From NCBI RefSeq assembly GCF_004193775.1, contig NC_041021.1, positions 13,783,198-13,847,197 on the forward strand: a DNA stretch of 64,000 bases, given 5' to 3'. The stretch is from Glycine soja. Its lineage: Eukaryota > Streptophyta > Magnoliopsida > Fabales > Fabaceae. The notes under the pieces were generated by a model. That model was not told where the DNA came from and did not search any database. It saw only the letters and a list, made by a program, of their open reading frames with translations. Below, in pieces: positions 11,881-23,971 of this stretch. Numbering within the stretch: the first letter of the stretch is position 1; each line of letters starts with the position of its first letter. Position numbers and translations under genes: made by a program.

Positions 11881-13375
11881 GCCTTTTGCACTCATGGGCA
11901 AAATGAAACAAAGAACAAAATCCAAGGATATCAAAGGGAGACAAACAAAAACATTCACATATTTCTCAATGAACATCAAGGAATGAAAGGAATGGGTAAC
12001 ATCTAACATAAGGAGATCCAAAAAGTCAAGACATTCATGAAAATCATCCAAGCAACCCAATCATGGCAAAATAGTTAATCAACTCAAGAATGAAAAGTGA
12101 TAAAGTCTCACAAGATATACACTCTATCTCTCAAGTGTCTAGGCTACTATTTAACCTCAAAGCACCCATGAAAGAAAACACCACATAAACTTGGCAAGAT
12201 TCTAAAATTGACAATCAACCCATAAACACAAGCACATGAGGATCAAAAGGTCTTTTAAGGTTGTAATGGGGCCAAGGACAAGGTATGGAAAAATATGGAA
12301 TAAGTGGCTAAATCCCAAAGGGATAGAGGAACAATGGGGAATAAGTGCATATTAAGAAAAAATAAGAAAATAAAAAAAATAAAGATAAAATTTAAACATG
12401 AAGAGTAGAACCAAGAGTTTCATCATTCTTGTGCCATTTAAGATCTTATTCACTCAACTTTATTGCTTTTCTTTTTCTTTTTTCGAATTTTTTTTTTTTT
12501 ACTCTATAGCCTTTGAGAAACAACATTTCATTCAACATGTCCAACATTTAACCAATATACAATGTACATCAAGTATGGCCCAAAAAACATCATGAAGCAT
12601 AGCCAACAAAACAAGTTGTCCAATGAAACAAAAACCCCCCACACTTATTCCCAAAACAATTCCAAAGCTCCAAAATTCCTTAAGGATATGGTAATATCAT
12701 GGTTTTTCACTTAAGGCTTGTAGTGAGCTTCAAAACAAGGAAAGGGAAACAAGGCTCAAAAGGGCTATCAAAGGAATTAATTCAAGGTAAGTCCATTTGG
12801 CTAGAAGCTTATACGAACAAAATTGCCTTAATCATTTCCAAATATGCATGTGAATTAGGACGCATCAACAAGAATCAAGCCAAGGCTATTGTGCAAGCAA
12901 TCAATGGGGCAAAACACACCAAATGATTATAATGATGGATGGCTCAAATTCTCACAAAGGTAAAATTATCACTTTCAAATTGAGCTTTCAAAACTATCAT
13001 GACATGTAGAGAAGAATCAAGGATTTCAAGTCACAAAATGTCCAGAACTTTTATTTTCAAAACAATTACCCATTTCTTGAACATATCCTATAATTCAAAG
13101 AAAAACATGCAAAGTCGTACGTGCACACAAAATTGACCCAAAATATTAAACTAAAAATCCGACGAAACTAACAACATTAAAAAATTAACACAACTAACAA
13201 ATTAACAAAACCAACAAAACTAGCAAAATCAAAGAACACTCCCCCCCCATACTTAAACAACACATTGTCCTCAATGTAGCACAATTAAAAGATTAAAAAC
13301 AATTAAATCATCAAAGAGAATCGGACAAGTGTAATAAAAGAAAAGAAGGAGATAGGAAAAGAAAAACTCCCTAAG
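11881..13375 (-). other. 3' untranslated region of Athila-type element
   Basis: About 1.5 kb of AT-rich DNA between integrase and the polypurine tract. I find no credible coding sequence; the envelope-like gene that many Athila elements carry here is absent. T-rich tracts occur near 12470-12500 and short direct repeats 'AACTAACAAAATTAAC' near 13160-13230. Confidence 0.7.
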
Positions 13376-16300
13376 TCATGGTGGAGGAAGAGTAGGGTGG
13401 AGTAAGGAAGTCTCTTCCACCACTACGTCCACTAAAGAAGGGTTCGTGAGGAATGGCTTAAGTCGATGTCCGTTGACCTTGAAGCTCTTGTTTGTGGAGT
13501 CGCTTTTGATCTCAACTGTACCATAAGGAAAAACATTAGTAACAACAAAAGGACCAATCCACTTAGACCTCAACTTACCACTCATGAGTCCAAGCCTAGA
13601 ATTATACAATAACACTTTTTGCCCAACAACGAAGTCTTTTTTAACTATCATGCTATCATGGAACTTCTTGGTCTTTTCTTTGTAGAACTTGGCGTTCTCG
13701 TAGGCTTCTAGGCGGATTTCATCTAACTCACTCAGTTGCAACTTTCTTTCTTCACCAGCTTGATCCATAGAGAAGTTGCAAGTCTTCACTGCCCAGTAAG
13801 CTTTGTGCTCAATTTCCACTGGAAGATGACATGCCTTTCCAAAGACAACCCGATAAGGAGACATTCCTATGGGTGCTTTGTAGGCAGTCCGATGTGCCCA
13901 GAGAGCATCATCAAGCCTGGTACTCCAATCTTTCCTGCTTGGCTGCACAATCTTCTCTAAAATTCGCTTGATTTCTCGGTTAGAAATTTCTGTCTGTCCA
14001 TTGGTCTGGGGGTGGTATGGTGTGGATACCCTGTGTACCACCCCGTACTTTTTAAGCAGGACATGCATTGTCCTGTTGCAAAAATGGGTTCCTTGATCAC
14101 TAACAATTGCTTTAGGTACTCCAAACCTGCAAAACAGATTAGACCTGACAAAGTCTGCGACAACTTTAGCATCATTAGTTCTAGTGGGCTTGGCTTCCAC
14201 CCATTTTGAAACATAGTCAACTGCAAGGAGAATGTAAACATAACCAAAAGAGACAGGAAAAGGACCCATGAAATCTATACCCCAGACATCAAACACCTCA
14301 CAGAATAGCATAGGTTGCTGAGACATTTGTTGTCGCCATGTAAGTGTATTTCCTGCTCTCTGACACTGCTCACAAGTGCTGCAGATCTTCCACGCATCTT
14401 TAAAGATGGTGGGCCAATAAAAACCACAATCAAGCACTTTGCGAGCTGTCCTTTGAACACCCAGATGACCTCCCGATGCGGAAGAATGACAGAACTGCAG
14501 GACTGAGTCAGTCTCATGATCTGGAATGCACCGTCTAATGACCTAATCACTGCACAATTTCCACAAGTAGGGGTCATCCCAAATAAAATGCTTAGCATCA
14601 CTTTTAATTTTATCTTTTTGGGCCTTAGATGCTAAGGGAGGAAAAACAGAGGCAACTAAATAATTGACAATGTTAGCAAACCAGGGAGTAGAAAGAGAGT
14701 CAGAAATACTATACAATATATACAAATGATCATCCGGGAAATCATCCCGAATAGGTGAATCTGCATCAGAGACACGTTCGATCCGACTCAAATGATCAAC
14801 AACTAGATTTTGTGCTCCGCTCCTATCACGGATCTCCAAGTCAAACTCTTGGAGCCAGAGCATCCATCGGATCAACCTAGGCTTAGAATCAGCCGTCTTC
14901 AACAAGTACTTTAGAGCTGCATGGTCAGTATAAACAATAATGCGAGTACCAAGCAAATAAGATCGAAATTTTTCACGAGCAAAAACTATGGCTAGAAGCT
15001 CTTTCTCAGTAGTAGTATAATTTGCTTGGGCAGAATCTAAAGTCCTAGAAGCATAATATATCACCCTGGGCAATTTATCAATTTTATGAGCAAGGACAGC
15101 CCCCAATGCATAATTTGATGCATCACACATAAGCTCAAAAGGGGCTGTCCAATCGGGTGCCTGGATGATGGGGGTGGTAGTCAACGCTCTTTTGAGGCAA
15201 TCAAAAGCCTCTTTGCATTTGTCATTAAAGTCAAACTCCACCTCCTTTTGCAACAAGTTGGACAGTGGAAGGGCTACTTTGCTAAAATCCCTTATAAAGC
15301 GCCTGTAGAATCCTGCATGACCAAGAAAAGATCGCACCTCTCGCACACAAGAGGGGTAAGGCAATTGTGAAATAACAGATATTTTTGCAGGATCTACTTC
15401 AATACCCTTATTGGAAATAATGTGGCCTAAAACTATACCTTGCTCAACCATAAAATGACATTTTTCAAAATTTAGAACAAGGTTAGTTTCAATGCATCTA
15501 TTCAAAACTTTTTCCAAACTATTCAAACAACCATCAAAAGAGGATCCATATACAGTGAAATCATCCATAAACACCTCTTTGCAATTTTCTAAAAAATCAC
15601 TGAAAATACTAATCATGCACCGCTGGAAGGTACCAGGGGCATTGCACAGGCCGAAAGGCATCCTCCTATAAGCAAAAGTGCCGAAGGGGTAGGTGAATGT
15701 GGTCTTTTCCTGATCCTCAGGAGAAATAGTAATTTGCATATAACCAGAAAAACCATCAAGGAAATAATAGTGGGATTTACCTGCCAGGCGTTCAAGCATC
15801 TGGTCAATGAATGGCAGGGGAAAATGGTCCTTTTTGGTAACCTGGTTCAGCCTCCTATAGTCAATGCAGACTCTCCAACTGTTCTGCACTCGAGTAGGAA
15901 TCAGCTCCTCCTTCTCATTTCTGATCACTGTGAGGCCAGTCTTCTTCGGGACTACCTGGACGGGACTCACCCATTGGCTATCGGAGATAGGATAAATGAT
16001 TCCAGCTTGCAAAAGCTTGGTTATCTCCTTCTTCACTACATCAAGAATCACCGGGTTGAGTCTTCTCTGTGGTTGTCTTATCGGTTTAGCTCCATCCTCT
16101 AAATTTATTCGATGCATACATGTGGATGGGCTAATACCAGGAATGTCCGCCAGGGTCCAGCCTATAGCCTTCTTATGCTTCTTGAGAACTGACAACAACT
16201 TCTCCTCTTGCTCATCAGCAAGGGAGGCAGATATAATCACTGGAAAACTCTTGCTATCATCCAAGTAAGCGTATTTTAAATTTGATGGCAGAGGCTTCAA

Positions 16301-17449
16301 TTCTGGTGTGGTCGGCTGGACAGTGGTGGAAGGGGATGGTTTCTCGGCCTTTACCTCATAAAGAAAGTCAGAGGTATGTGTACTTCCTGAAACATGGTTA
16401 GTCCTATCTGACTCTATGAAATCAATCTCAAGAGGTAAAACACCACCACCAGGCATGCAATCAATATCACTCTCAGATTCACTCTCAGCATCAAATTCAG
16501 ACATATGATCAAGTACAATTTTAGACTCAATGCATGAAGAGTGAGAGGCATGCAGATTAGAATAAAGATCAGTCATGTATTCATCAACAACATGGTCAAT
16601 TATTTCAGCACGAAATACAGAAAGATCTTCAGATGGGTATTTCATAGCATCCAGAATATTAAAACGAACAGTTATGTCACCAAATTCCATAGACAGTGTG
16701 CCTGCATAAACATCTATCTTAGTTCTAGCAGTTTTCATAAAGGGTCTGCCTAGAATGATAGGAACTGATCCTTGAGAAAATCCATCTTCCATATTCAAGA
16801 TATAAAAATCAACAGGGAAAATCAGTTCACCAACTCTAACTAAGACATCTTCTATGAAACCAACAGGGTAGGCAACACTTCTATTAGCTAAATGAATTAC
16901 CACATCAGTTGACTGCAAGGGACCTAGAGATAGAGAATTAAAAATCGACAGAGGCATAACACTAACAGAGGCTCCTAAATCTAGCATGGCATTGTCAAAC
17001 TTACTATTCCCTATAATACAAGGTATGCTGAATGTACCTGGATCTTTGCATTTTTCAGGAATTTGAGGAACAGATTTACCAATCAATGCGGAGACATTTC
17101 TGCCCATGCTAATCCGTTCACTTCCTTTAAGCTTCCGCTTATTAGTGCACAGCTCCTCCAAGAATTTGGCATATCTTGGAATTTGCTTTATTGCATCCAA
17201 CAGAGGTATGTTTACCTCTACCTTTCTAAACGTTTCCAAGATCTCTTTCTCTGCCTCTTCCATTTTTTTGTTGGAAACTGCTCTTGGAGGGAATGGAAGA
17301 GGGGGAATGTGCTGCTTCTGCAAATCAGAATTACCTGTGGAAGAAGATTCACCTGCACAAAAATTGTTAGGTAAATTTTTGTCATCACCTTTTTCTGGAA
17401 TAGAGTGAAGTTTGGCAGGTTCATTTGCAAATGAGGAAGGTGCTACGGG
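13376..17449 (-). pseudogene. pol: pol of Athila-type element: protease, RT, RNase H, integrase
   Basis: The frame continues from gag in the same phase and is broken only by the TAA that ends gag (17450-17452) and one TAG at 14543-14545, where CSD*VIRRC is expected to be CSDQ. The protease core is NAMLDLGASVSVMPLS with IILGRPFMKTA downstream. RT has WVSPVQVVPKK, WRVCIDYRRLN, FLDGFSGYMQI and the catalytic FMDDF. RNase H has FELMCDASNYALGA, TTEKELLA and YTDHAAL. Integrase has the H-H-C-C zinc domain ([15 protein letters not shown]) and [18 protein letters not shown] and [11 protein letters not shown]. All catalytic residues I can see are kept, so one read-through or reversion event would matter little to the fold. 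It ends at 13376. Confidence 0.92.
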
Positions 17450-19051
17450 TTAAGGTCCTTGACACTGCTTTCCCGACCTCAATGAAATGGCACTGACATT
17501 TTTGGGATTTTGGACAGCTTGAGAAGGCAGCTTGTCAGAATTCTGGGACTGTTGTTGATTCAATTGGGTAGCCAATTGTCCCATCTGATTGGTTAAGCTC
17601 TGAATGGAGGCTCTGGTCTCTTGCTGAAACTGCATGTTCTGCATAGTCATTTGCCTCACAAGTTCTTCGAGGGAAGGTTGTGGAGGGGCCTCAACTGTTG
17701 GCTGTTTCTGGGGTTGTTGCTGTTGTTGGATTGGTGGAGGAATGTATGGTCTGCTTGGGCCAGCAGCATTTTGGAAGGAAGGAGCAGGCTGCTGTTGTTG
17801 TTGTTGAGGGTTGGACCATCTGAGGTTAGGGTGATTCCTCCATCCAGGGTTGTATCTGTTGCTGGAAAGGTCATAATTGCTCTGCTGTGGTTGATTTTGC
17901 TGCTGAGGTTGAGGAGGTCTATTGTAAATATTTGCAGCATAAGCTTCAGGCTGCTCAATTGCTCCAGGTTGCTGCATGGAAGGGCAAAGGTCTGTATGGT
18001 GGTCAGCAGAGGAGCACAAACCACAAACCCTTGCGACAGGTACAGATTTCTGATTCAAGGCCAGTTGGGTTACCAAGTTAACCAATGCATCCAGTTTGCC
18101 TTCAAGCTTCTTAGTTTCAGATGATGCATATGGGTTTGTAGCTACCTCATGCACTCCTCTAATGACTATGGCATCATTTCTGGCGCTAAACTGCTGGGAG
18201 TTGGAGGCCATCTTCTCAATTAAATTTTTGGCTTCAGCAGGAGTCATGTCTCCAAGGGCTCCACCACTGGCAGCATCTATCATACTTCTCTCCATATTAC
18301 TGAGTCCTTCATAAAAATATTGGAGAAGAAGCTGTTCTGAAATCTGATGGTGGGGGCAACTGGCACATAGTTTCTTAAATCTCTCCCAGTACTCATACAG
18401 GCTCTCTCCACTGAGTTGTCTAATACCTGAGATATCCTTCCTGATGGCTGTGGTCCTGGAAGCAGGGAAAAATTTCTCTAAGAATACTCTCTTAAGGTCA
18501 TCCCAGCTCATGATGGACCTTGGAGCAAGGTAATACAGCCAGTCCTTTGCCACTCCCTCTAATGAATGAGGAAAAGCCTTCAGAAATATGTGATCCTCTT
18601 GGACATCTGGGGGTTTCATGGTGGAGCAGACAATGTGAAATTCTTTCAAATGTTTGTGCAGGTCTTCACCTGCAAGGCCATGAAACTTTGGAAGCAAATG
18701 AATCAGTCCAGTTTTAACAACATATGGGACATCCTCATCACGGTATTGGATGCACAAGCTTTCGTAGGTGAAATCAGGTGCAGCCATTTCCCTTAGAGTC
18801 CTCTCACAAGGTGGAGGTTGTGCCATGTTCTCAGAATGTGCAAAATCAGAATGCTCAGAATCAGAATGCTCAAAATTATAATGCTCAAGATCAGGATGTT
18901 CAAAATCACCAATAACAGAATGCACAGATTCACCAGTTATGGAATGCTCAGAATGATCAAAAGGTATAAAATGATGCCTAACTAATCTATGAAATGTCCT
19001 ATCTATCTCAGGATCAAAGGGTTGTAAGTCAGATGGATTGCCTCTAGTCAT
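17450..19051 (-). CDS. gag: gag of Athila-type element
   Basis: A 533-residue open frame from ATG at 19051. The N-terminus has short His/Ser/Glu repeats (EHSDSEHSDFAHSE). The capsid part carries FHGLAGEDLHKHLKEFH, GVAKDWLYYL and WDDLKRVFLEKFFPASR, all typical of retrotransposon gag. A canonical CCHC knuckle, CGLCSSADHHTDLC, follows near 18000. A Gln-rich region (QQNQPQQ, QQQQQQP) and a C-terminal coil precede the end ISLRSGKQCQGP. The stop TAA at 17450-17452 lies in the same phase as pol, so gag and pol were once a single polyprotein or are joined by suppression. Gag forms the particle that packages the RNA. Confidence 0.9.
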   Translation of the reverse strand: MTRGNPSDLQPFDPEIDRTFHRLVRHHFIPFDHSEHSITGESVHSVIGDFEHPDLEHYNFEHSDSEHSDFAHSENMAQPPPCERTLREMAAPDFTYESLCIQYRDEDVPYVVKTGLIHLLPKFHGLAGEDLHKHLKEFHIVCSTMKPPDVQEDHIFLKAFPHSLEGVAKDWLYYLAPRSIMSWDDLKRVFLEKFFPASRTTAIRKDISGIRQLSGESLYEYWERFKKLCASCPHHQISEQLLLQYFYEGLSNMERSMIDAASGGALGDMTPAEAKNLIEKMASNSQQFSARNDAIVIRGVHEVATNPYASSETKKLEGKLDALVNLVTQLALNQKSVPVARVCGLCSSADHHTDLCPSMQQPGAIEQPEAYAANIYNRPPQPQQQNQPQQSNYDLSSNRYNPGWRNHPNLRWSNPQQQQQQPAPSFQNAAGPSRPYIPPPIQQQQQPQKQPTVEAPPQPSLEELVRQMTMQNMQFQQETRASIQSLTNQMGQLATQLNQQQSQNSDKLPSQAVQNPKNVSAISLRSGKQCQGP

Positions 19052-19867
19052 ACACTACATTCAGCATGCACACAACTAGTTGCCTTGTCATGTAAATAAA
19101 GGTGTAGGTTTGAACTATAGCTACCCTCAAATGATATCCAAATGACTTGAAATTTTTTGAGCAACCTTATAAAATGATGAGAAGATAGCACAAAAAATTT
19201 CAGACAAAAATTCAAAGTCTAACTATGAAAGCTAAAAATGGTAAGTTAAGAAAAATAAGTGAATAAAACTTGAAAAATAAAAAAACTTTTGACAGAATCG
19301 CTTTTTTTGGACGATGGAGACCTCAGCCTGCCTACAGCGGGCTGCCACGGCATAGGAAATTTTTTTCTACCCCAAATGCATATATAATAATTGCGATTCT
19401 GATAACCGGAGCAAAAGTTATGGCCGTTTAAAGTTTTGACAAACACAAAATTTGCTAGTTTTTTGGAACTTTCAAATCTGACCAAACTAAAGGCTCTAGC
19501 TATTTTTCTCACAAAATATGGATTAAAAGAAGTTACCACAAAAAAATTCAGCCAAAAATAACAACCCTAGCTACTAAAACAAAAAATCTCAAATAATTCA
19601 GCATGGGTGGTCGCTAAAATCCATCTCTAATTGATTTCTACTACTACTCTGTTTTTGCCGCAAGCACAATCTTCACAGCAAAACACCCAAGACTGAAACA
19701 GGGGAAACGCTTAATGGAAAAACTGAAATAGAACACACATTAAACAAAATACCAGGACACTAAACAACACTAACACACATACTAACACAATACTAACAAT
19801 TAAACATAAAACACGAAAGGATTAAACACACAACACTAGCTAGCTATTATGAACCTTTGGACACTGC
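19052..19867 (-). other. 5' leader of Athila-type element
   Basis: About 0.8 kb of AT-rich untranslated DNA between the primer site and the gag start. No ORF of note. It would contain the packaging signal, which I cannot place. Confidence 0.6.
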
Positions 19868-19885
19868 TCCCCGGCAACGGCGCCA
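19868..19885 (-). other. primer binding site, tRNA-Asp
   Basis: On the + strand TCCCCGGCAACGGCGCCA, the 3' end of plant tRNA-Asp as I know it. It starts four bases from the LTR. On the element strand it reads TGGCGCCGTTGCCGGGGA, the usual Athila primer site. Confidence 0.9.
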
Positions 19886-19889
19886 AATT

Positions 19890-21060
19890 TGATCGAGGCC
19901 GTACCCGAATCAAATAAACATGAAAATGCAGTAACTAGGAAGTGATCCTAGGTCGTTTCCCAACGAGCAGTGACAAACCAAATGTTCATAATATACTTGC
20001 AGTAATAGTAACGATTGGGGGGGGTTTGTTTGTTTTGTGATTAAAGAGCAGAACAAGTAAGCTGGAATATGAAACTACTAATATTAAAAACGGGTTGTTT
20101 CCTCTGATTCAGAAGTCATTCTCTTATCCTGGGTTATGGAGAATTCGTCCCTTACAGTCAACCACTTAATCCAACCCTATTTCAATTTACTAAGAGAAAA
20201 TCAACTTAGGGTTTTCAATACGTGATTAGGCACCACATACACCAGTTAGCCCTTCGTCCATTAAGCATGAACGCAAGTTAGGCTCAGAGGCAATTAATCG
20301 AACACGAAGCGTGCACTGATTAATATTCACGAATTTGGGATACTGGTGAAGGGAGAACTGCCAGGAAACCACATTACAAGCGAAACCTCAAAGAGAGTTG
20401 GGCTTCGTCCTCAAAAGGAAACAACACCAGAAAATCTAGCCTTCCATGGATTCAAACAGAAAACGCAATTGAAACATGAAGCAGAAACGTAAATGAACGG
20501 AAACGTAAATGAACAGAAACGTAAACGAACAGAAATGTAAAATGGAAAAGAAACGTAAATGAGAGTAGAAGAAGAAGCAAGAACGAAATTGTAATTAGAA
20601 GCAGAAAACGTAAAATTGCATTACGAACTCAGAAGCATCAAAACAGAAAAACGAAAACCCTAAAACAAAGCTCTGAATAATGAATAGCATAACAGAATAG
20701 AATCCCTTGCACGAATCCCAAGGCAGCTATTTAAAAAGAGTCACTCAAAGTCACTGGGCCCTATTACAATACTCTGGCCCAAAACGAAATAAACACTGAA
20801 CAACATAAAATAAAATTGCGAAATTTCCTAATTAGAAATTAACTAAGGTAAGCGCTGCTTTATTTGCCCTTTTCAAGTCCACAACCAAAATCCGGATTAA
20901 GCCCAATGTTTCATTAATTCCTGAAATTAGATTAAAAACATCAAATTAGCTAAATGAGCCCAAATAATAAAACTGCCTAATTAATTGACAATTAAGACCA
21001 ATCAATAATTAAAATGGTGAAGAAAGGGTTTAGAAAATAGAAGAAAATGATGGCACATCA
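19890..21060 (-). repeat. 5' LTR of Athila-type element
   Basis: Same ends as the 3' copy (TGATCGAGG...GGCACATCA). About a dozen single-base differences are visible over 1171 bases. It is followed by the target duplication GAGAC at 21061. Confidence 0.95.
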
Positions 21061-21808
21061 GAGACAGGTGTGGATCATGCGCACCAATGTGACTACCCTG
21101 ACCCATATATGGATGACGTTGCTGCTCAGCAACATCCAGCCCAGCGATCATAATTCCGACCTCCCCTTGCCGAAGTGTCAGCTGGTGTATGCCATTCTGA
21201 CATGGATGAGCATTCATGTGGCTCAGTTGATCGCTGATGCCATTTATCTATTTGCAGGTATGCCACCTACCAGGCACCCTTTAGACCTAGATAAGTCTAA
21301 CAGGGCCTTGGGTTTTCCGGCACTGATCACGGGTCTCTGCCAGTCGTTCGGGGTTCCTGTCGCGCCAAGTAAGGTGATCCGACCGCCGATCACCCGCGCT
21401 TTCATATAAAAATACTGCACAGCTAGATAGGCACAGGGTGGCGACCCTCAGGCCCCAGACGCACCGCCACCTCCTCAGGCTGACCCAGCTGGGTCATTTG
21501 ACACGGAGCGGTATTTACGACATTTGGTTCGCCAGCAGGCGGCCAACCACCGGGCGCACGTGCAGACCCATGACTCTCTATATCAGCTTAGCCTCAGCCT
21601 GCAGAGCCAGGGTTTTGCTTCTTTTCCATGCCCTACTCCGGATCAATTCAGGGCAGAGGTCGCATGGCCAGGAGATTGGCCTGAGGCCCAGGCAGGGGAG
21701 GCACCCGCAGAGGCACCCGCAGAGGCTCCCGGCGAGGCAGATGAGGCCCGCGAGGACGAGGAGATGACTGATTTGCTTGATTTCTTGGGAGGGAGCGGAA
21801 CCACATGA

Positions 21809-22660
21809 TTGGGAGATCCCTAGATCCATATTCTCTTTTATGTTTCCTCTTTTATCTGTTATGTATCATTTTATTTTTGTTTAACTAAGGGACTAATGTT
21901 TGTTTCGTTTTGATTGACTTTTGTTTTGTGCATACATGTCGTTTGAACTGTTACGTTAGTATTTACTTCGTTGTTGTCAATAGTGTCTGTTGAAATTCCG
22001 GAATCGCATAGAATTTTTCATTTTTTTTAGGAACGTCGTCCAGAATAAAAATAAAAAAAATGATAACAAGAAAGAAGCGTTGTGAATAAAATGTCTACGT
22101 ATATAAAGAAAAAGAAAAAAAATGTTTTTTAAAAGGAAAATGTGTATAGAAGGATTTTTATGTGTAAATGATGCGTGGAAAGGAATTCTTGTGTGTGTGA
22201 GCAATGAGTGTATATAAAGAAACTTTTGTATGAATCACAGGTGTATGTCGGGAAAAACGAAAAGATCTTTGAACAAGAATAGGGTTTGTATATAGACTGT
22301 GTGACATAAAGAGAAAGAGTTTTTAATGCGTGTGTATACAGAAAAAGTTTGTCGTGTATAGGAATGTAGGTGTATAAAGAAAAAGTTTTTCTCATAGATA
22401 ACGATGGATGTATAGTTTTTTTAAAAACATAAAAAATGAAACGAAAAGAAAAAGACAGAAAGACCTCGAAGGTCGGCATGTTATGGTTAGGAAGCATAAA
22501 TCATTCGTAGAGAGCAAACATATCTTTTGGAAATAAGGGACTGACGCTAAGAGTTTATTTTCCTGGATAACCGAGATAAGAATGGATGAATTCGTTGAAC
22601 TGATGAAAAAACATAATTGGGAAACGTTGGGTCTGTTTGTGTAAATTCCCAACCGATAAC
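21809..22660 (+). other. 3' tail of Tat/Ogre element, degenerate GTGTATA repeats
   Basis: No gene is seen. From about 22060 to 22430 the sequence repeats variants of GTGTATAAAGAAAAAGTTTTT at irregular 30-60 base spacing. Diverging tandem repeats are common in the region before the 3' LTR of Ogre-type elements. The block ends where family A LTR sequence starts, so the true 3' end of the element has been lost. Confidence 0.45.
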
Positions 22661-23971
22661 AACGTTCCAATTAATTTCAAAATGGTGTAATCGATTACAA
22701 GATATTGGTAATCGATTACCAGTGTGTTTGAATGTTGAAATTCAAATTCAATTGTGAAGAGTCACATCCTTTCACAAAAATGCTTTGTGTAATCGATTAC
22801 AAGGATTTGGTAATTGATTACTAGTGACAAGTTTTGAACAAAAATCAAAAGATGTAACTCTTGCAATAGTTTTCAGTTTTTTTAAAAAAAAGGTTATAAC
22901 TCTTCTAATGGTTTTCTTGACAAGACTTGAAGAGTCTATAAAAGCAAGACCTTGACTTGCATTTTGAGATATTCATTACAATCTTTGACAACCTTTACAA
23001 GCAACTTTTCCACATACTCTTTTACAACCTTTGAATCTCTTTGAACTTCTTCTTCTTCTTCTTCTTCCTTTGCCAAAAGCTTTCTAAAGGTTTTCTATTT
23101 TTCCAACCCTTGAAAACAAAAGTGTGCTATTCATGTTTTTCATTCTCTTCTCCCATTGCCAAAAAGAATTCGCCAAGGACTAACTGCCTGAATTCTTTTG
23201 TGTATCTCTTCTCCCTTTGCCAAAAAGAATTCGCCAAGGACTAACCGCCTGAATTCTTTTTGTGTCTCTCTTCTCCCTTTTCCAAAAGAACAAAGGACTA
23301 ACCACCTGAATTATTTTGTGTCTCCCTTCTCCCTTGTCAAAGAATTCAAAACGACACAGTCCGAGAATTCTTTTGATTCTTCCCTTTCCCTTAAACAAAA
23401 GATTTCAGAGGACTAACCGCCTAAGATATCTTTTGTTTCCCCTTTACAAAGTTTCAAAGGACTAACCGCCTGAGAACTTTGTCTTAACATATTGGAGGGT
23501 ACATCCTTTGCGGTACAATTTGAGGGTACATCTACTTGGGTTGTTGTAACTGAGAACAAGAGAGGGTACATCTCTTGTGGATCAGTTCAAGTGGAGGGTA
23601 CATCCACTTGGTTGTTCAAAGAGAACATGGGAGGGTACATCCCTTGTGGATCTTTTCTTGTAAAGGATTTTACAAGGTTGAAAAGAAATCTCAAGGACCG
23701 CAGGTCGCTTGGGAACTGGATGTAGGCAAGGGTTGTTTCCGAACCAGTATAAAACTCTTGTGTTTGTCTTCTTCTTTCCTACACTCTTTAATTTCCGTTG
23801 TGCACTTTAATTATTGCTTTTACTTTTGGTTAAGTTTGTATTTCTGTTCTTTACTTTCTTAACATTATAGTAAAAGCCTAAGAAGGGTAGATTTTAAATT
23901 AATAAAGGTTCATTAATAATTAATTCAACCCCCCCCCCTTCTTAATTATTCCGAGGCCACTTGATCCAACA
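22661..23971 (+). repeat. truncated family A LTR
   Basis: Matches the LTRs at 55761-57485 and 58797-60407 from their palindrome block to the end (CTTGATCCAACA), but lacks about the first 380 bases. It keeps two pairs of GTAATCGATTAC-like palindromes (22690-22830), TATA box TCTATAAAAGC near 22935, the hairpin series with AAGGACTAACCGCCTGA loops (23150-23480) and the series with GGGTACA loops (23490-23650). No target duplication can be defined because the left end is lost. Confidence 0.8.

Larger units (their letters stand above)
10693..21060 (-). mobile_element. Athila-type Ty3/gypsy retrotransposon, nearly intact
   Basis: Two LTRs (10693-11864 and 19890-21060, each TGATCGAGG...GGCACATCA) flank a 7-9 kb interior read on the minus strand. 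The target duplication GAGAC is present at 10688-10692 and 21061-21065. The primer site matches tRNA-Asp, the polypurine tract touches the 3' LTR, and gag-pol is one frame with two stops. By eye the LTRs differ at about a dozen of 1171 positions, so the insertion is recent. It lies inside the last ORF of the Tat/Ogre element. There is no envelope-like ORF. Confidence 0.95.
10304..21808 (+). pseudogene. plant-mobile-domain/putative transposon-associated ORF, split by Athila insertion
   Basis: Exon sequence 10304-10692 continues at 21061 once the inserted element and one target duplication are removed. The start MALRKLPAKRSRKDKAAEG at 10304 is preferred over the upstream in-frame ATG at 10289 because it follows the splice acceptor. 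The protein has a basic N-terminus, RFEAIKGWSFHRERRVQL, then WMTLLLSNIQPSDHNSDLP, and an acidic Ala/Pro-Glu tail (PAEAPAEAPGEADEA) ending LLDFLGG. It resembles the 'putative plant transposon protein' family often found after pol in legume gypsy elements; its function is unknown. Breaks are an internal deletion and frameshift near 10600, a TAG near 10651 and stops near 21407 and 21428. A second copy lies at 36250-36790 on the minus strand. Confidence 0.7.
1..22660 (+). mobile_element. Tat/Ogre-type Ty3/gypsy retrotransposon, 5' end outside window, degenerate
   Basis: The order of parts on the + strand is ORF1 C-terminus, gag, protease, G-patch-like segment, intron, RT, RNase H, second RNase H, integrase, a long leader and a plant-mobile-domain-type ORF. 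An extra ORF before gag, an intron between protease and RT, and a second RNase H before integrase are known hallmarks of the Tat/Ogre lineage. The 5' LTR would lie upstream of position 1 and no 3' LTR is seen. The element seems to be cut at about 22660, where family A LTR sequence begins. A younger Athila-type element (10693-21060) sits inside its last ORF. Many in-frame stops show it is dead. Confidence 0.85.

Noticed and set aside
12398..12926. Short + strand frames in the Athila 3' region as an envelope gene
   Set aside because: Wrong strand for the element, AT-rich, with no signal peptide, membrane segment or similarity to known envelope-like ORFs.
17621..18124. 167-residue + strand frame
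   Set aside because: Shadow of the Gln-rich part of Athila gag; Leu-rich composition follows from CAG/CAA codons read backwards.
22129..22670. Minus-strand frames with many Phe, Leu and Tyr that look like membrane proteins
   Set aside because: They come from AT-rich GTGTATA repeats, overlap each other and have no domain.
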